From Sophora flavescens (Eukaryota; Streptophyta; Magnoliopsida; Fabales; Fabaceae): a stretch of 64,000 nt of DNA. The DNA is taken from contig CM061063.1 of the NCBI GenBank assembly GCA_030762895.1, positions 100,772,210 to 100,836,209 of the forward strand. The letters run 5' to 3'. Position 1 is the first letter of the stretch, and the number at the start of each line of letters is the position of its first letter. A program made the translations under genes and the position numbers. Positions 1-12,908 of this stretch are shown here, one piece after another. Below the pieces are notes generated by a model. That model worked only from the letters and a program-made list of their open reading frames with translations. It did not search any database and was not told the origin of the DNA.

Positions 1-1163
1 CACTTACCCTGTATGAGATCATCAGAATTTGAAGACTCGGTCCCACTCATCGTATAAACTCTCCCCTTTGGTGTCGGTTTATTTGCTCCGACGTGATTAA
101 CAGTCGACTCACGCTTTGGTACTTTGCAGTCCTTCGCCATGTGTCCCAATTGATTACAATTGTAACATCTTACTCCCCTCATAGGGCAAGTATTTGACAT
201 GTGTCCCGTATCTCCACAGTTAAAGCATCTCCTAATCTGACCTTGATTCTGATTTCTTTGACCTCCATTCCCTGATACAGCAAAATTCGAACGGTTTTGT
301 TGTCGATTCTGATTATTTCCTTGTGGATGGAAATAAGGTTTCCTCTGATTCTGTTTTCCTCTTCAATTCTGATTCTTGTTCTTGAAGTGAGAGGGTCCAC
401 CAGCACTCCCCCTGTTATCCTTTCCTTTCCTCTTTTGCTCGATCTTACGACTCATTTCCACTAGAGCTTGGAAATTACGAAGTTGCAGAGGTAAAACGGA
501 CTCCTTAATCTCAAATCGCAGTCCTGCTTCAAACCTTTCACACTTCCAGCCTTCATTCGGTTGAGCTTGAAAGAAACAGAAGTATTTGGCCAACGATTCA
601 AACTTCACCGCATCCTCCCCTACAGATAACTCTCTCTGTTGCAGCCCCAGAAATTGTCGTTCTTTCTCGATCCTTACGCTCTCTGGAAAATATTTGTCCA
701 TGAATGCAGTTCGAAAAATGTCCCAAGTAATGTCTTGATGATCAGCTTCCAACAATAGCCTAGCACCTTTCCACCAATACTCCGCATCTCCCACCAGTAG
801 GAAAGCTGCATAAGTAACCCGAACATCCGCCGGCGTGACCACCAACTCGAAAATTTTCTCCAGCTCCTGGATCCACAGATCAGCCTTCTCAGGATCAGCA
901 TCTAGACCAAACTGTGAAGGATTTTGACTTCGAAACGCAATCAAAGCCTTGCCTTCCGCATCTTGCAGATTCTGGACATTCATCGCTGCAGTTTGATTTG
1001 CAATCGCCGCTGCCACATTTTTCATTGCTTGAGATGCATAATCCACTCCTTCTTCATATTCCTCATTCATGTTACCACGACCGCCAACACGACCACCTCT
1101 ACGGCCTCTTCCACGACCGCGTCCACATCCACGTCCAGCTTCTGGTTCAACAACTGGTTCCAT
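1..1163 (-). pseudogene. Element A (left copy): gag and start of pol, cut by window edge
   Basis: Minus-strand reading frame of a chromovirus gag-pol polyprotein. The ATG is at 1161-1163, just after a 5' leader and PBS; an upstream TTG-initiated extension is possible but less likely. The first 40 residues are Gly/Arg-rich, followed by a retrotransposon gag domain (motifs AEYWWKGARLLL and FRTAFMDKYFPESVR). A TGA at 363-365 interrupts the frame, which then continues in the same phase through two CCHC zinc knuckles (CFNCGDTGHMSNTC and CYNCNQLGHMAKDC) to the window edge, just before the protease. The same TGA is in the right-hand copy (24,236-24,238). Unlike that copy, this one has no frameshift in gag. 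The product would package element RNA into cytoplasmic particles. Non-functional as written. Confidence 0.9.
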
Positions 1164-1347
1164 AACTGACCTACAAATCAAAATCAGTTAAACCAAAACC
1201 AGAAACTGAAACGCAACTTACTCGTTACCACACATTACTTCTAAGAAGCAATTAAAACAAGTCTAAGTCAGAGATCACACAACATAGACATAACAGACCT
1301 ATTTCCCAACATTCCCGAAAGACTCGACCAGCTTTGATACCATAAAA
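1164..1347 (-). other. Element A (left copy): leader and primer binding site
   Basis: Untranslated leader between the 5' LTR and gag. The PBS, read on the minus strand, is TGGTATCAAAGCT at 1330-1342, five bases from the LTR end. It matches the complement of the 3' end of plant initiator tRNA-Met with one mismatch, the usual primer for chromoviruses. Confidence 0.8.
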
Positions 1348-1751
1348 TGCGACACCCCTTCTAGGGTCATCACATTGTTACCCAAAAGCGGAAATTAAAT
1401 TGCTAATCGCTGGTTACTTTCGGAAAATATATTTTTGAGTAACTGTTTCTTTACGAAAATAGTGCTGAATTTTTTTTTCTAAACATAGAACCATTGTAAA
1501 CATAAACAAACATATATGTATATCTATATATATACATCACCTCTTTACATACACCCTACCTATAATAGGAGATAACAAAAGAGCCCTCATAAGTATAGGC
1601 TATTCTCCATCAAACTAAGCAAAGAAAATAAAGACATATACATATAAGCAACGAGTGGTCTATAACCATACCAAAAACTCATGGCTCTAAGTAGCCAGAT
1701 CAAAAATTGACAAGACTCGCTACCCCAAAACTACACATATAGCTGGTCAAG

Positions 1752-2225
1752 CTAGTGAAACCCATTGGGAAGATCATGATGATCAACCCCACCTACACCA
1801 GACGAATCTGACGAAGATGCCTCCGCTCCCGCTTCGTCGCCGGAAGAATCCTCATCATCCACCACAGGAGGTTGAAACTCAAGATCATCCTCAATATATT
1901 CCTCTGGTTCCTCCTCCACTTCAACAGGAGGTTCGTCAGGTCCTACTATCTGAAGAGGATTTGACTGAGGTGGCGGATCCATTAATCCGTGCTCATCCAA
2001 GTACTGCAGGTATAGCCAAACTGGGGGTAGAGATACCTCGACAGTCTCTACGACATGTATCCTTTGTTGTGGTCCTTCTTCCACTGTGCCAATAACTTCT
2101 CTGCTGGGACCGTGATAGGTGGCGTTGAGTGCCCCAGGGTTGATCTCCCAGGCACCACCATATTGCGCTCGATCAAAAACGATCGATCGGACCCTCGATT
2201 GTACCAATGGTATATCCGGGTCCAT
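1752..2225 (-). CDS. 157-codon ORF inside the LTR of element A (left copy), unknown product
   Basis: ORF on the element's coding strand, from ATG at 2225 to a stop at 1752, wholly inside the LTR and upstream of gag. The N-terminal half is mixed (starts MDPDIPLVQSRVRSIVFDR) with an aromatic stretch PPVWLYLQYLDEHGLMDPP near residue 75. The C-terminal half is strongly acidic and Ser-rich (EDDLEF, DDEDSSGDE, ASSSDSSG). I recognise no domain and see no signal peptide or membrane segment. The ATG lies directly behind a good splice acceptor (TTCAG). It is identical in the right copy and open in the third LTR with eight amino-acid changes. No counterpart is visible in the LTR of element B, which is about 220 bp shorter here. 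It may be an accessory or upstream ORF of the element, or a chance ORF. Confidence 0.45.
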   Translation of the reverse strand: MDPDIPLVQSRVRSIVFDRAQYGGAWEINPGALNATYHGPSREVIGTVEEGPQQRIHVVETVEVSLPPVWLYLQYLDEHGLMDPPPQSNPLQIVGPDEPPVEVEEEPEEYIEDDLEFQPPVVDDEDSSGDEAGAEASSSDSSGVGGVDHHDLPNGFH

Positions 2226-3805
2226 CTGAACATGTAAGAGTGTGAAACCAATACATGGATCTTACTCAATAACTACATACTAGCCACCACATAAACACAT
2301 AAGCATTTACCAAATACAAACATTTATAAACAAATAGTTTATCAGTGGGTTCAACACCCCAAACATCATCGATTTAAAATTGTGCATGACACTTTATATT
2401 CATCATCTAATTTCGTCCTAATCTCATGAGATATCCCAACACATAGTGATTTGATCAGGCTCCATTGCCACACAGGCACACCGCACACACACAGCCTCTT
2501 CCCATCCATACAGGCACAAAGCCACAGGCACACAGCCAACAACACATTGCATACTGTCCACACTCAAGGCACTAGTAGCAACGAAGATGGGGTCTCAAAT
2601 GTCCTCCCTGGGCACATGAGACAAACACAACAAGAACAACCTGACGCCGCCGGTAATTAATACATCGAACCGTAGGCACGTCTGCCAAATGCATGCAGAA
2701 CACTTTTGTTTCAAACTCCTTTCTTTGTGTTTAATCTTTCTTTGCCGAAGCTCAAAATGCCTTATGACTCACATAGTTTTAAAACATCTTTAAAACTTTC
2801 ATTACAACACAGTACCTCACAGTCCGAGTGCTCAATCACGACACCTCTCGACCGATGCACCATCTTAGGTTCGTGGTAAAAAAAAACATCTTAAATGTTT
2901 CAATACGGTATACACCATGTATACAGTACAGGACCTCAAAGTCCAAAGGACCCCAAGTCCATAACAACACAACCTTAGTACCCCGACGTCTTGGTTACCA
3001 AGTTCAACAGCACTTTCAACACGGTTGAATTAATTTTTGGTTTTCATAAATTCTTTTCAAATTTGAAATTCATTAATAAAATCCTTAAATAATAAAACTT
3101 AGTTTTTCACAAACCAATGAGTCACTTGAGGTTTAATTTTCTTCAAAATATGCACTGTCGTATCAAAATACTTGCCGTCTACATTTTTCCAACTTTGTCG
3201 TCAAATATTATTTTTAAAGCTTTTTAAATCAAAACTAGCCTTTTCCCACTTAATTAATTTTCTAAAATCATAATTAACTTATTTTTACCAATTAATTTCA
3301 TAAAATAATATTTTACAATATTCCGGAATTTCTTACGTAAAAATTAACAGTGCGAAAATATTTTCACGGTTTCATGCTCATTGTGACTCATAATACACTC
3401 TTACAGTATAATATTATTAAAATAATAATATTTTCCAAAATTCCTTATTTTTCTCAAATAAAAATTTCCATTAATTTTATATATATCAATATTTTTCCGT
3501 TAAAACATTGAATATAATTTGCAAAGCTTCTTAAAGCTTTTATCCGATTAACTTAATTGGGCACTGACCACTGTCAGGCTTCTCACACATCAATCAACAA
3601 TTATATCACAGATATTTCCCAGGCAGATCATGCATCACAGTAGCATAATATACTTACAGATAAACAATTAAACGCAATTAAAACCACACAGATACAAATA
3701 ACACAACATTAAACAACGTAAATAAATACTAACAGATAAATAATTACAAACAAACACGGGATAGCATATAGCCATCGAATAAATCCTCAGGTGTTCCCCT
3801 CTTAC
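2226..3805 (-). other. Candidate intron within LTR A (left copy)
   Basis: On the minus strand a strong donor, GAAAG|GTAAGAGGGG, at 3806/3805 pairs with an acceptor, TTACATGTTCAG|ATGG, at 2226/2225. The span is 1,580 bp and the acceptor places the ATG of the LTR ORF at the first base of the next exon. This is inferred from splice-site consensus only. Confidence 0.4.
2468..2545. repeat. CACAGGCACA-type low-complexity tract in LTR A
   Basis: Irregular repeats of CACAGGCACA and similar words. The tract differs in length between the three A LTRs (about 17,090-17,180 and 26,337-26,412) and is longest in the 3' LTR. Confidence 0.6.
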
Positions 3806-5376
3806 CTTTCGGAGACTTTCTTGTGAATTACTGAATTTCTTCGAAGTCCTTTTGTAGCGTATACGTCACTCGACCTTCAACCATTACAATCAAATAATTA
3901 CAATTCAAGAAACTAAAACATTCTAAACCTTACTACATAGTCACGACCTCTAGGGTTTTTGAATAACTAAAATTTCTAATCATGATTAAGTCATGGATTA
4001 ATGATCCTTGATAAACCTAAATCATGGATTAATGACTAAACAACTGAATTTGAAACTCAAAGCTTTCTAACTCTTCTATACCAAGATTCGGCCTCAACAT
4101 GTTCATAGGGCTAGGGTTCTTAGTTTAATAAACCAACTTGGATTTATTAAGCATACATACTAATAGCTTGATTACTAAGATCATTAATGAAAACTTTGAA
4201 CAAAAACTCATCAAATCTCACCCACCTAGGGTTCGGCCAACATAGAGATTTTTGAGTAAAGATTTTCATTTTAATAATCTATCATGGATTAGAGTGTGTA
4301 GACATACATGTCATATAGAATACATGATCATACATGACAACACATGAACAAAACCCTATCTAACCTATCTTCATAGGTTCGGCCAAGGCTACTATTTTGC
4401 AATTTGCCAATAAATTTAAATGATGACCATTTGCCACATTAAATGTGGTCTTATCTTGACTCATTTTTGACTGATTTTCTTCATGAGATATTTTAATAAG
4501 AAACTAGAAGAATTTAGAACATTGGAGAAGATAGTAGAATATAGTAGAATATTGTAGAAAAATGTAGAGCATTCTAGAACAATCTTGGCTCATCCAAAAA
4601 TGATGAGGGCAGCCCCTTCTCCCTCATGGGCTTGTGCATGGGCCTAATAAATTTGGGCTTGGATTCATTTTTGTGGGGCCCACCAAAAGATTTAGGCTTA
4701 ATCTTGACATAGGAACTTATATGGTCTCAAATGGGCTTCATGGAATTAATCCATGGACAAGAAATTTGGGCTTCATAGCCACGGTCCAATAAGAGGTTGG
4801 GAGCAAGGATTCTGGCCCAATCCACTTGAAAAAACTTAGAAACTAACTTAGGGACCAAAGTGAAATTAACAGAAAGTTCAGGGACTTAAGCGTAATATTC
4901 ATAAATTGTCACTTTAACCCTGTAGAACCTTATAGAATTAAAAGTATGATTCATCCCCATGAATCATCCCAAAATCCTAAGATAAACTCTTTATCTGCTC
5001 TTGGAAACTCCGAAATCCCCTCCGTCGTCTACCCGATTTCGTATTCCGCCCGTAAAACATAAATTATTTTATTTCTTTCTGAAATAAATCTAAAAATACA
5101 TAATTGTAGGAAATAAAATAAAAATATTAAGTCTTTCGTTCGCGAATTGAAATTAGGTCTTTTGAGCAGTATTATAATATTGTCAATGGAATTCGTGGGC
5201 CGGGTTTCGCCTGACTTTCCAACCTAAATTTTAATCGTAGCTTCCTACATTCAAGTAGGATTGAGTGGTAAACTATGTTTATTTAAAATAATTTTCTAAA
5301 ACTCCAATAAGATTATAAACATATTTATATGTATTACTGTTATTTAAAACAATGAAATACAGGGTGTTACATGTCG

Positions 5377-6621
5377 TTGTGTGTATGATTCTGAAATTGT
5401 GCATGAAGAAAGTAATTACTACTATTATATGTTGGTTTATATTAAGCTAACACTTTATTATGAGTTCTTTGTTTTTCCTTTGTGCACTGTATCATTGTTT
5501 CTTCCTGCATTTTTTTTAATGATTTGGGTCTTTTCTGCCATATGCATGTGGTGAAGGCCTGATAGTATTTCAGAAGTTTATTGTTGTTTTAGTTTTTGGA
5601 TAAAAGAAGATAACTTCAGAAGTTTATTGTACTATTATACAATTGCCTTTGGTTATGCACCTATCCCCTACAGAATATAATAGGTTGTAAATGGTTTTGA
5701 GTAAATTCTTTGTTTATTGTTATGCCATCAAAGATTCTACTACCCCAACTTACCATGTCTCTTCCTCATTTTATATATTTACTTTCCAGTGGTTATTCTG
5801 TTATGTTTTACTGCTTGTGCCTTTTATGATCCATCATATCTATATATTAGTTTTTATAACGAATGAGCAATGAACTCTATATATTAGAAGGAATTGAGGT
5901 AAAATCCAAGAATGTTTGGATTTGTAGCATTTAATTGTTTTAGACATTGTTATTACATAACAGATATTTAAAATATAAGATGACTTTGTAGATAGTTAAA
6001 ATATTTGTAATTGGTTACTTAAATGGTCAAATGTTCCAGTTGCTATGTTAGGCCTCCCCATCACCAAAAAGATCCTATTTTGAGTTTGATAATAAAACTT
6101 CAAGGAAGCAATGAGATTATTAGTCCGTTTTATGTTCCTGATATATCAGAACTTAATACATGAAATCTTTCATATTTCTCTAGTTTATTTATTTTTATTT
6201 CCTCTCTTTTAATTACTACTCCTGTTCTTGAAAAATTCAAAGTCAACATCCGTCTTAGTTGAAACAATTTTTCTTGCACTTGATTTATTTTGAATGAATC
6301 AGTTGGAATATACATGCCTTGTTAAGCATCTTTAATATCACCTTGAACCCCTTAAGAGCAAAAATCAGATGCAATATTAGCTGAGTAGTCTGCAAAACTA
6401 GAAGGATGCATTTACATTAGCTAATATATATAACTCCTAGAGCAGTTGAACTGATATAAGTGACTATTATAACTTTATTTATATGTTGATGTGCCAAATA
6501 ATGATAACGTTGAATCTTTTATAATTACTCATTCTCTAAATTAAGTTAAAGATCGACAATTCATGCTTTTCTTAGTTGCATAAATAGATAGTTTAGGGCA
6601 TGGCAAGTAGAAATTATCAAG
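5377..6621. other. AT-rich DNA without a gene, right flank of element A (left copy)
   Basis: Starts with the TSD TGTCG at 5372-5376. I see no coding domain, RNA gene or LTR end. By position it is the continuation of the sequence into which A inserted, that is the interior of element D. It is repeated almost unchanged at 29,245-30,489. Confidence 0.55.
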
Positions 6622-7622
6622 ATATACTTGAATACAAGAATTATCAAGATATAATCATGAATCAAGACATGAAATTGAAACAAAACCTAAGAACACAAAT
6701 TTAACCTAGGTTCGGCCATGACCAGAATTTAGGGAAAGGAATTTCACATGATATTAGGCTTCTAGATGATGAAAATAGAGATGATTATAAGATCATAGCA
6801 ATTGGTTTCATGTCAAAAGGATTTTTCTAGAATTAGTTATGAATTTTTCAATCTAGCTTCAAGAACTTTAAACAAATGAAGAACATGTTGATCAAAGGCA
6901 TAAACTCAAGAATCTTATGAAGAGAAAAGCTTAGAATAGCAAGATTAAGAGAGACTACCTCTTGATGATCAAAGAAAATGATGATTTGGATGATGTTCTT
7001 CAAGAATTTCTCATGGTGTTCTTGAGAAACTTAAGGGAGAAGATGAACCTAGTTAGGGTTTTAGAACAGTTTCGGTATTTTGGGTATATATATCAACATA
7101 CTTATCCGTTTTGGATGATCTTTATGTCGTTGGAAAGAAGAGAGAAAGATGAACAACTTTTATGTTGAAAGTTTTCCGAGATTCAAAATAGAAACTGATC
7201 AGAATGGCTATGCAAAATCGGACGAGTTATGAACTCTTTGGAGCAAAGAATCATGAAAATGGAAAAAATGGCTTAAGGAAGAAGACATCCTATTTAAATG
7301 AAGAAGCAACCAGCTTAATGAAGAAGAAACAAATGCTTAATGAAGAAGAAATCAAAACTTGGAAAAGAAGAATTCAAAACTTCATAAAGAAGAAGTCAAA
7401 ACTTAATGAAGAAGATTTCAAAACTTGATGGAGAAGAATTCAAATACTTGGAGAAGAAGAAAATGTTGGAGCCGTGAGGATTTGGCAAGAGTTTTGGGTC
7501 AATTTGTCAAATGGCATTTTGTAGAAATTGTCATAAAAAGACAAGGGTATTTTGGTCATTTCATAACAAAATTAAATGTTGCCATAAATGTGCTATTTAT
7601 TGCCATTTATGATAGGATAAAC
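6622..7622. repeat. 1 kb inverted segment of LTR B (left copy)
   Basis: This segment is the reverse complement of 13,346 to about 14,345, with exact match over the part up to 13,883, and it repeats at 30,490-31,490. It contains a GAAGAA-rich tract (7,265-7,460), which is the complement of the CT-rich tract in the correctly oriented LTR. Lys/Glu-rich ORFs here arise from that tract and are not considered genes. Confidence 0.85.
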
Positions 7623-7682
7623 GTCGGGGTACTAATGTTCTGTGTTGTGATGGACTCAGTCATTTGGACTTTGAGGGCCTAT

Positions 7683-7738
7683 ATTGTATACATGAGGTAT
7701 ACTGTGATGAATTGTATACATGAGGTATACTGTGATGA
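7683..7738 (+). repeat. Two tandem copies of a 28 bp unit
   Basis: Two perfect copies of a 28 bp unit beginning ATTGTATACATGAGG in LTR B. The same pair is at 31,551-31,606 and 39,598-39,653. LTR A has a single related word in opposite orientation near 2,915. Confidence 0.9.
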
Positions 7739-7816
7739 AACATTGAAGATGTTTCTAGTGCCGCGAACCTAAGACTGGTGCACCTACGAGAGGTGTTGCG
7801 ATTGAGCACTTGGACT

Positions 7817-7960
7817 GTGAGGTCCTATGTTTTGATAAAAGTTTTATGGACAGTGAGGTCATATGTTTTGATAAAAGTTTTATGGACAGTGAGGTCCTAT
7901 GTTTTGATAAAAGTTTTATGGACAGTGATGTCCTGTGTTGTGATGAAAGTTTTAAAAGTA
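7817..7960 (+). repeat. Tandem array of a 36 bp unit in LTR B
   Basis: Three full copies of a 36 bp unit (starts GTGAGGTCCTATG, ends TTTTATGGACA) and a fourth diverged copy. The same array is at 31,686-31,829. A shorter array with two units and single-base insertions is at 39,733-39,842. The spacing is direct and without unique spacers, so it is not a CRISPR. Confidence 0.9.
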
Positions 7961-9206
7961 TTTTAAAACTATGTGAGTCGTAAGCCATTTTGAGCTTCGG
8001 CAAAGAAAGAGTGAGCACAAAGAAAAGAACAAAACAAAAGTGTTTTGCATGCATTTGGCAGACGTGCCTGCGATTTGTGGTTTCAATGCATTAATTACCA
8101 GCGGCGAAAGGTAATTCCGATGTGCATTTAGCTCCTGTGCCTAGGAAGGACATGGAGACCCCATCCTGTTTGCTAATGGTGTGGCCACTGATTGTGGACA
8201 TTAGCAATGTGTTTGGCCTTGTGTGCCTGGCTATGTATGCCTTTGTTTATTTGGATGGGAAGAGGTTGCGCACCTATTGGCAGAGTGCCAAGTTAGCCAG
8301 TGTGGCTTTGGAGTCTGATCAACTCATTATTTGTTGGGATATCTCATGAGATTAGGACGAAAAGTAGATGATGAATAGAAGTGTCATGCATAATTTTATG
8401 GATGATGTTTGGGGTGTTAAACCCACTGATAAACTATTAGCTTATAAATGCTTGTGTGGTAAATGTATATGTGTTATGTGGTGTTGAGCATTTAGTTATT
8501 GGGTTAAAACTATATATTGGCGTCTCACCCTTACACACACATTTCAGGATTCTTCTAGTTCGATATTGTACCCTGGGTACTTTAACACAGATGGTGCAGA
8601 GGAGTCTTTCTAAGTCACTCAGAGACTTAGATCTAGTTGATTGATGAGGTATTACTTGCGGAATAACTTTTAGAACGACCAGCTTAGGGTTGAGACTTAG
8701 ATTATTTTGATAGTATGTACGAGTTTGGCTCAGAGAGCCTTTATTTTATAATGGAATGTTATGGCTCGGAGAGTCTATCTTTTGAATGAAAACATAAGCT
8801 ATTTCTTTTGGTTTTGTAAAGCTTATGGCTATAGCTATTATTTTTATGTATTGATGCCTGGTTGAATTTGGTGTAACTGGAATTCTGGAGTGAAAATGTA
8901 ATTATTTTAACAGGTGTTATTTTATCTGGGATGTCCGAATTACAGAGGAGACTCTGTCGAAATTTTTATAAAACTACTATCTTGTATTTAAGTATATCCT
9001 TTAAATTAAATAGGCTTGTCAAGCTATGATAGTAAGTTTGTGTGTCGATCAATTAAGGCTTAGGTATGGAGTCGTGACAAAAATTTTACACCCAATTTCA
9101 GACACTTATGTACTTATATAAGTTATTTTCCGAAAGCACCAGCAAATTATCTTTTAATTATATTTTCGCACGTGTTTAGAAGGTAATGCCCAAGGGGGGT
9201 GTTACA

Positions 9207-12200
9207 GGATGGTATCAGAGCTGGTCGAGTCTTTCGGGATCTTTGGGGAATAGGTCTGTTAAGTTTTTGTTGTGTGATCTCTGGTTGGCTCTTGTTTGAA
9301 TTGTTTCTTGTTGAAGCAATGTGTGTTGACGCACAAGTATATGTTTTCTTGATGGTTTTCCGAGGGTTTTATGTCCTGGGAGACCATAGATCTTGAATGT
9401 TACTTGGGTTCGGATATGACATTCGATTATACTTGCGAATCGTGTCAGACATTCGAAACAAGGTATTTGTGTATAGGATTTTTCCGGGAGTGTTCCCTGG
9501 AAATATTCTAGGTTTATGGTTAGTAAGGGACATTGATTTTTGATTGATCTAGTTTCTGGATTCGGTCAGATCTATGTCGTTTTGTGTAGGATGTTGCCTA
9601 TAAAGATTGAAACGAGTTCGACGACTCGATTCAACTGAAAGATCAGTGGTCTGAATCATTTGTTAGACCAAGTGTTTTCCTTGTGAAGCACCAACGTTGT
9701 GTGGAGGTTCGTGTTACCGTCTAAATTTCTGACAGCTAGGTAAAAGGACGAATTATGAACAAGTATTTTCTGACTTGCATAGTGATTTGGTAAATCTATT
9801 TCGAGGAATTGTTATCTACTCAAGGATCGACTTGAAGACGAGTTAGTACCAGATTGGAGTTATCTAAGGTTTTGCATCGTCAACTCAGTTTATGAGGAAG
9901 GATCAACCTTTTGCATGTTTGATCGATTGATTAAGTTGTCCGGAATCGTACCCAAATTCAAGGTGGTTATACTAAGCTTGGCTAGAAAGACGTGTATGTT
10001 GGTTGGAACCAAGACGAATCGAGTGGATTTTCGATCTTGGGTGAGTGTCTCGTGATTGAGGAATTCTTCATTGTACCCTTTGATTCTCTTGTGTTTGTCA
10101 GTTGACAATTATTTCTCGAATCCTGTGATTGTATTAGATAATCACAATGGTGAAGTTGGTATGTGTCAGACATATTTTCTGATTTTAATTTACAGTCTGT
10201 CAAGACTCATGAATTAGTTATGCTGATTCATAAATTTCCAGCTATACATTTTTTTGTTTGTGAGAAGTCGTACTCACACTTCTAAATGATCCTCGATGTA
10301 TTAGACATTTGAGTGAATTGGTTTAAAGGAATCGATTGGTCTGGATACTTTCACACTTTGTTGAGAAAAGTGGTTATGACTATTTCTTGAGTTATAACCC
10401 AGATAATTTTGTGATCGCAGAAGTTTCTTGGTGAAACTTAATTTCGTCACTTCTATTTTGATAGAGGTGAAAGTCATCATTTTGTAAATTCTTTGTATTA
10501 AGAATAAGAATTAATCCTCTTGGGATTAAACATTATTCATTCTTGATTATTTGAATCCGTTGGAAGATTCTTGTGGAAGAATGAACTTTATTAGATTCAT
10601 GTTTGTAAATGTGTATTGATCATGCATTTTTACACCCACGAACCTGATGGAATGATCTTTTTCCATACTGGATGTTCCAATATCCTTCAAATTAATGAAA
10701 TTCTTTTCTATGCTTATGTGAAAGTGGAATCCAGAAACATTTCTTTTCTTGAGAAATTCTTTTATGATCATCAGGGTCATGTTTTATTGTGGTTCGAAAG
10801 TACTTGTTGTCATTGATCATCTTAATTCTATGTACTTTTCAAATGTTGTCGATGTGTGACTTATCTCATCAGTCGTGAGTTGAATGTCTCTACATCAAGA
10901 TGTACAATTGATACCTTCCTTATTGAGATGTTGGTATTCCTTCAATCTTTGTTATGAGTTTTCTGAAGACCTGTACGAGTCTTGTTTGAATTCAAGTGAT
11001 CGTTGATCGACTGATGAAGTCTACATCTTCTTACGAGATAAGATTCATAAGCAGAGTTAGTGAACCAAATAGTGTATCAGAGGATTGTTCAGACTTCATG
11101 GAGTATATTCAAGTGTTGTTTCAGATGAAAAACGGAAGTTTATCAATGTGTATCAACTAGGTTTACTTTAAGTGTTAAGGACTAAGTTGAGACTAAGTCC
11201 AGCTGATCATCCTTAGTGGGATGGATAAGGAATGAGGTGACCTATTTTAGCAGGTTATCTGGGAAATAGTGTGGTACCTAAATTTTTGTCATCTCTATGG
11301 TAGGACGAACCAGAGTTGATAGGAGTTTCGTTGGTGTATGGAGGTGAATGGTATTATGAGAACCCTTAAGTTCAACATTTTTGAGTAAGATGATTACAAT
11401 GGACTTTTTGATTGAGGTAGATATATCATTAAAGGAATTTAGAGTAGTGATCAATATTTATGGTTAATGTTGACTTAGTGAGTCCGAGAATTAATGGAAA
11501 AAAATAATAATATGGTAGTTGTCCTTAAGCTGAACGAAGATAGTAAGGAGGAGTTCTTGAGTGAAGCTAAGTTGTTAGAAAAGTTTAAGAATTATGATTT
11601 TGGATAATTCAAGTTGAAGTGATTCCTTTTGGTTGTAATTGTATGGAGAAATGTAATTGTATTCTTTAAGATTGAAATGAATGACTATGATATAATTTGG
11701 AGTGGTGGAATATGTTCAAAGGAACCTAAGATTACAATTGTGTGCTTTGGGTTGAAAGTTAATATATGTAGTAAAGTAAAGTTAGTGTTGAACTTGATAT
11801 TCGTTGTGAGGATAAGGTGTGGAAGAAGTTTTGTTAGCAGACTAATTTGGAGGCAAGAAGTGATTAAGCTTTGATTATGTCTTTCGAGTGTGATAAGCTA
11901 TGATGAAATGTTTATAATCTTTGAGGTCTTATTTTGGGTAAAAATGTGGTTGATGATCCATAGTGGAAACTAGATATTTTAAATTCAAGATTGCCATTAG
12001 GGAGTATCCACCTGGATTTCTTGGCTTTGTTTTGGTGCAACTCTTAGGGGTAATGGCCTTAGAGAAGCTCTATTTTATAATATCTTTTCTCGGTTGCAAA
12101 TATATAAGATAAGGGCACATAGGATACAAGCACTTCCTTGTATAAGTGATAGAGCTAAGACTTCGAATGGAGGAAATTGTTAGGAGTTGTATATTTCCTT

Positions 12201-12908
12201 GGACAATAGGGTAGATGTGCATGGGAAATTTCTTAAACCAGGGATACTAACGGGGCTTGAGAATCAAATTGAAAATGAGAGGCAAATGGAGGATATGAAA
12301 TCGAAGTAGGCAAAAGATTCAAGTGGAATTAATAAGAGAACGAATTATGATGGATGTGGTAAGATTCAATTTCAATAAGATTGAATTTCTTAGGTTCTTG
12401 GCGCAAAGTTTATCATGTGCAACTTAGGAATATTATGACGTTTTGATTAGAGGCTTGAAAAGTGTGAATTTGATATGACTAGAAGAGTAGACTAAGCCCA
12501 ATTGGACTAATACTATGATTGCATCTCTTGAGTAGAAGGTTAATTGATGTTATGGTAAAGTTAGTGTGGGGTTTGATGTTAGCTGTGAAAGTTAGATATT
12601 GGAGAAAGTTTTTCCTAATGGATTTGTATTGAGAAAGTTAAATGAAGAGATTAAGCGTTGATTTTGTTTTTTAAAGTGTAATAGACTAAGGTGAAATATC
12701 GAAGGTAGTGAAGATAATGTGGTAGTGAAAAGTCTCGAGGATAAATAAAATGGCATAGGAATTGATCCTGTTATAATGTTATAGATGAAACGAATGAAGT
12801 GATGAGAATACAAAGTAAGATTTTAGGGTCAAAGTGTGATTACAAAATCCTGTTTAGTTTTGAGCTACGAAATTTCGAGGACAAATTTTTTTTTAAGTGG
12901 GGTAGTAA
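9207..12908 (+). pseudogene. Element B internal region (left copy), decayed gypsy pol
   Basis: 3.7 kb between the B LTRs with no long open frame. The PBS, TGGTATCAGAGC, is at 9210-9221. Pol is recognisable only as islands in the expected order: a reverse-transcriptase piece YSRIDLKTS near 9,813-9,850, followed by a stop; an integrase piece LRLSPADHP near 11,190-11,216, where the family has the HPQTDGQ region; and the last bases of the frame at 12,860-12,880, which align with the end of the element A chromodomain. The distance from PBS to the RT piece, about 600 bp, is too short for a full gag and protease, so an internal deletion is likely. Non-coding now. Copied at 33,076-36,779. Confidence 0.75.
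12880..12908 (+). other. Polypurine tract of element B (left copy)
   Basis: The words CGAGGACAAATTT and AAGTGGGGTAGTAA directly precede the LTR start TGTAACACCCCG. This resembles the equivalent end of element A and is typical of plant chromoviruses. Confidence 0.65.

Larger units (their letters stand above)
1348..5371 (-). repeat. 5' LTR of element A, left copy
   Basis: 4,024 bp LTR, read TGTAACACCC...GGTGTCGCA on the minus strand. It is nearly identical to 25,219-29,239 and about 97% similar by eye to the LTR at 15,971-20,503, from which it differs by lacking about 500 bp at 4,391. It holds a 157-codon ORF, a candidate intron and short quasi-palindromic GGAC...GTCC words (2,930-2,990). The 5 bp after it, TGTCG, are the target site duplication also found at both ends of the complete element. 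Confidence 0.92.
7623..9206 (+). repeat. 3' portion of the 5' LTR of element B (left copy)
   Basis: Matches 39,538-41,088, the 3' part of the complete B LTR, and ends ...GGGGGGTGTTACA directly before a PBS. The 5' part of this LTR is missing and replaced by the inverted segment on its left. Sequence relatives can be seen in LTR A in the opposite orientation, for example the words around TTTTGAGCTTCGGCAAAG (7,988). Confidence 0.85.

Noticed and set aside
179..406. 75-codon Arg/Ile-rich minus-strand ORF overlapping the zinc knuckles (also 24,052-24,279)
   Set aside because: It is in a different frame from the CCHC knuckles, which are clearly the real coding frame.
914..1169. Plus-strand ORFs of about 80 codons opposite gag, present in both copies
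   Set aside because: They are the antisense shadow of the Gly/Arg-rich gag frame; Ser/Thr/His-rich composition follows from that, and no motif supports them.
7204..7428. Lys/Glu-rich ORF with repeated LNEE motifs, found four times
   Set aside because: It comes from the complement of a CT-rich tract in LTR B; the repeats are in the DNA and no start or context supports a gene.
7817..7960. 36 bp repeats as a possible CRISPR-like array
   Set aside because: The units are head to tail without unique spacers, inside a plant LTR; a tandem duplication explains them.
8122..8349. 75-codon ORF in LTR B, seen in three copies
   Set aside because: The third copy (40,004-40,231) is altered by compensating indels, there is no domain, and the related LTR A does not keep it open.
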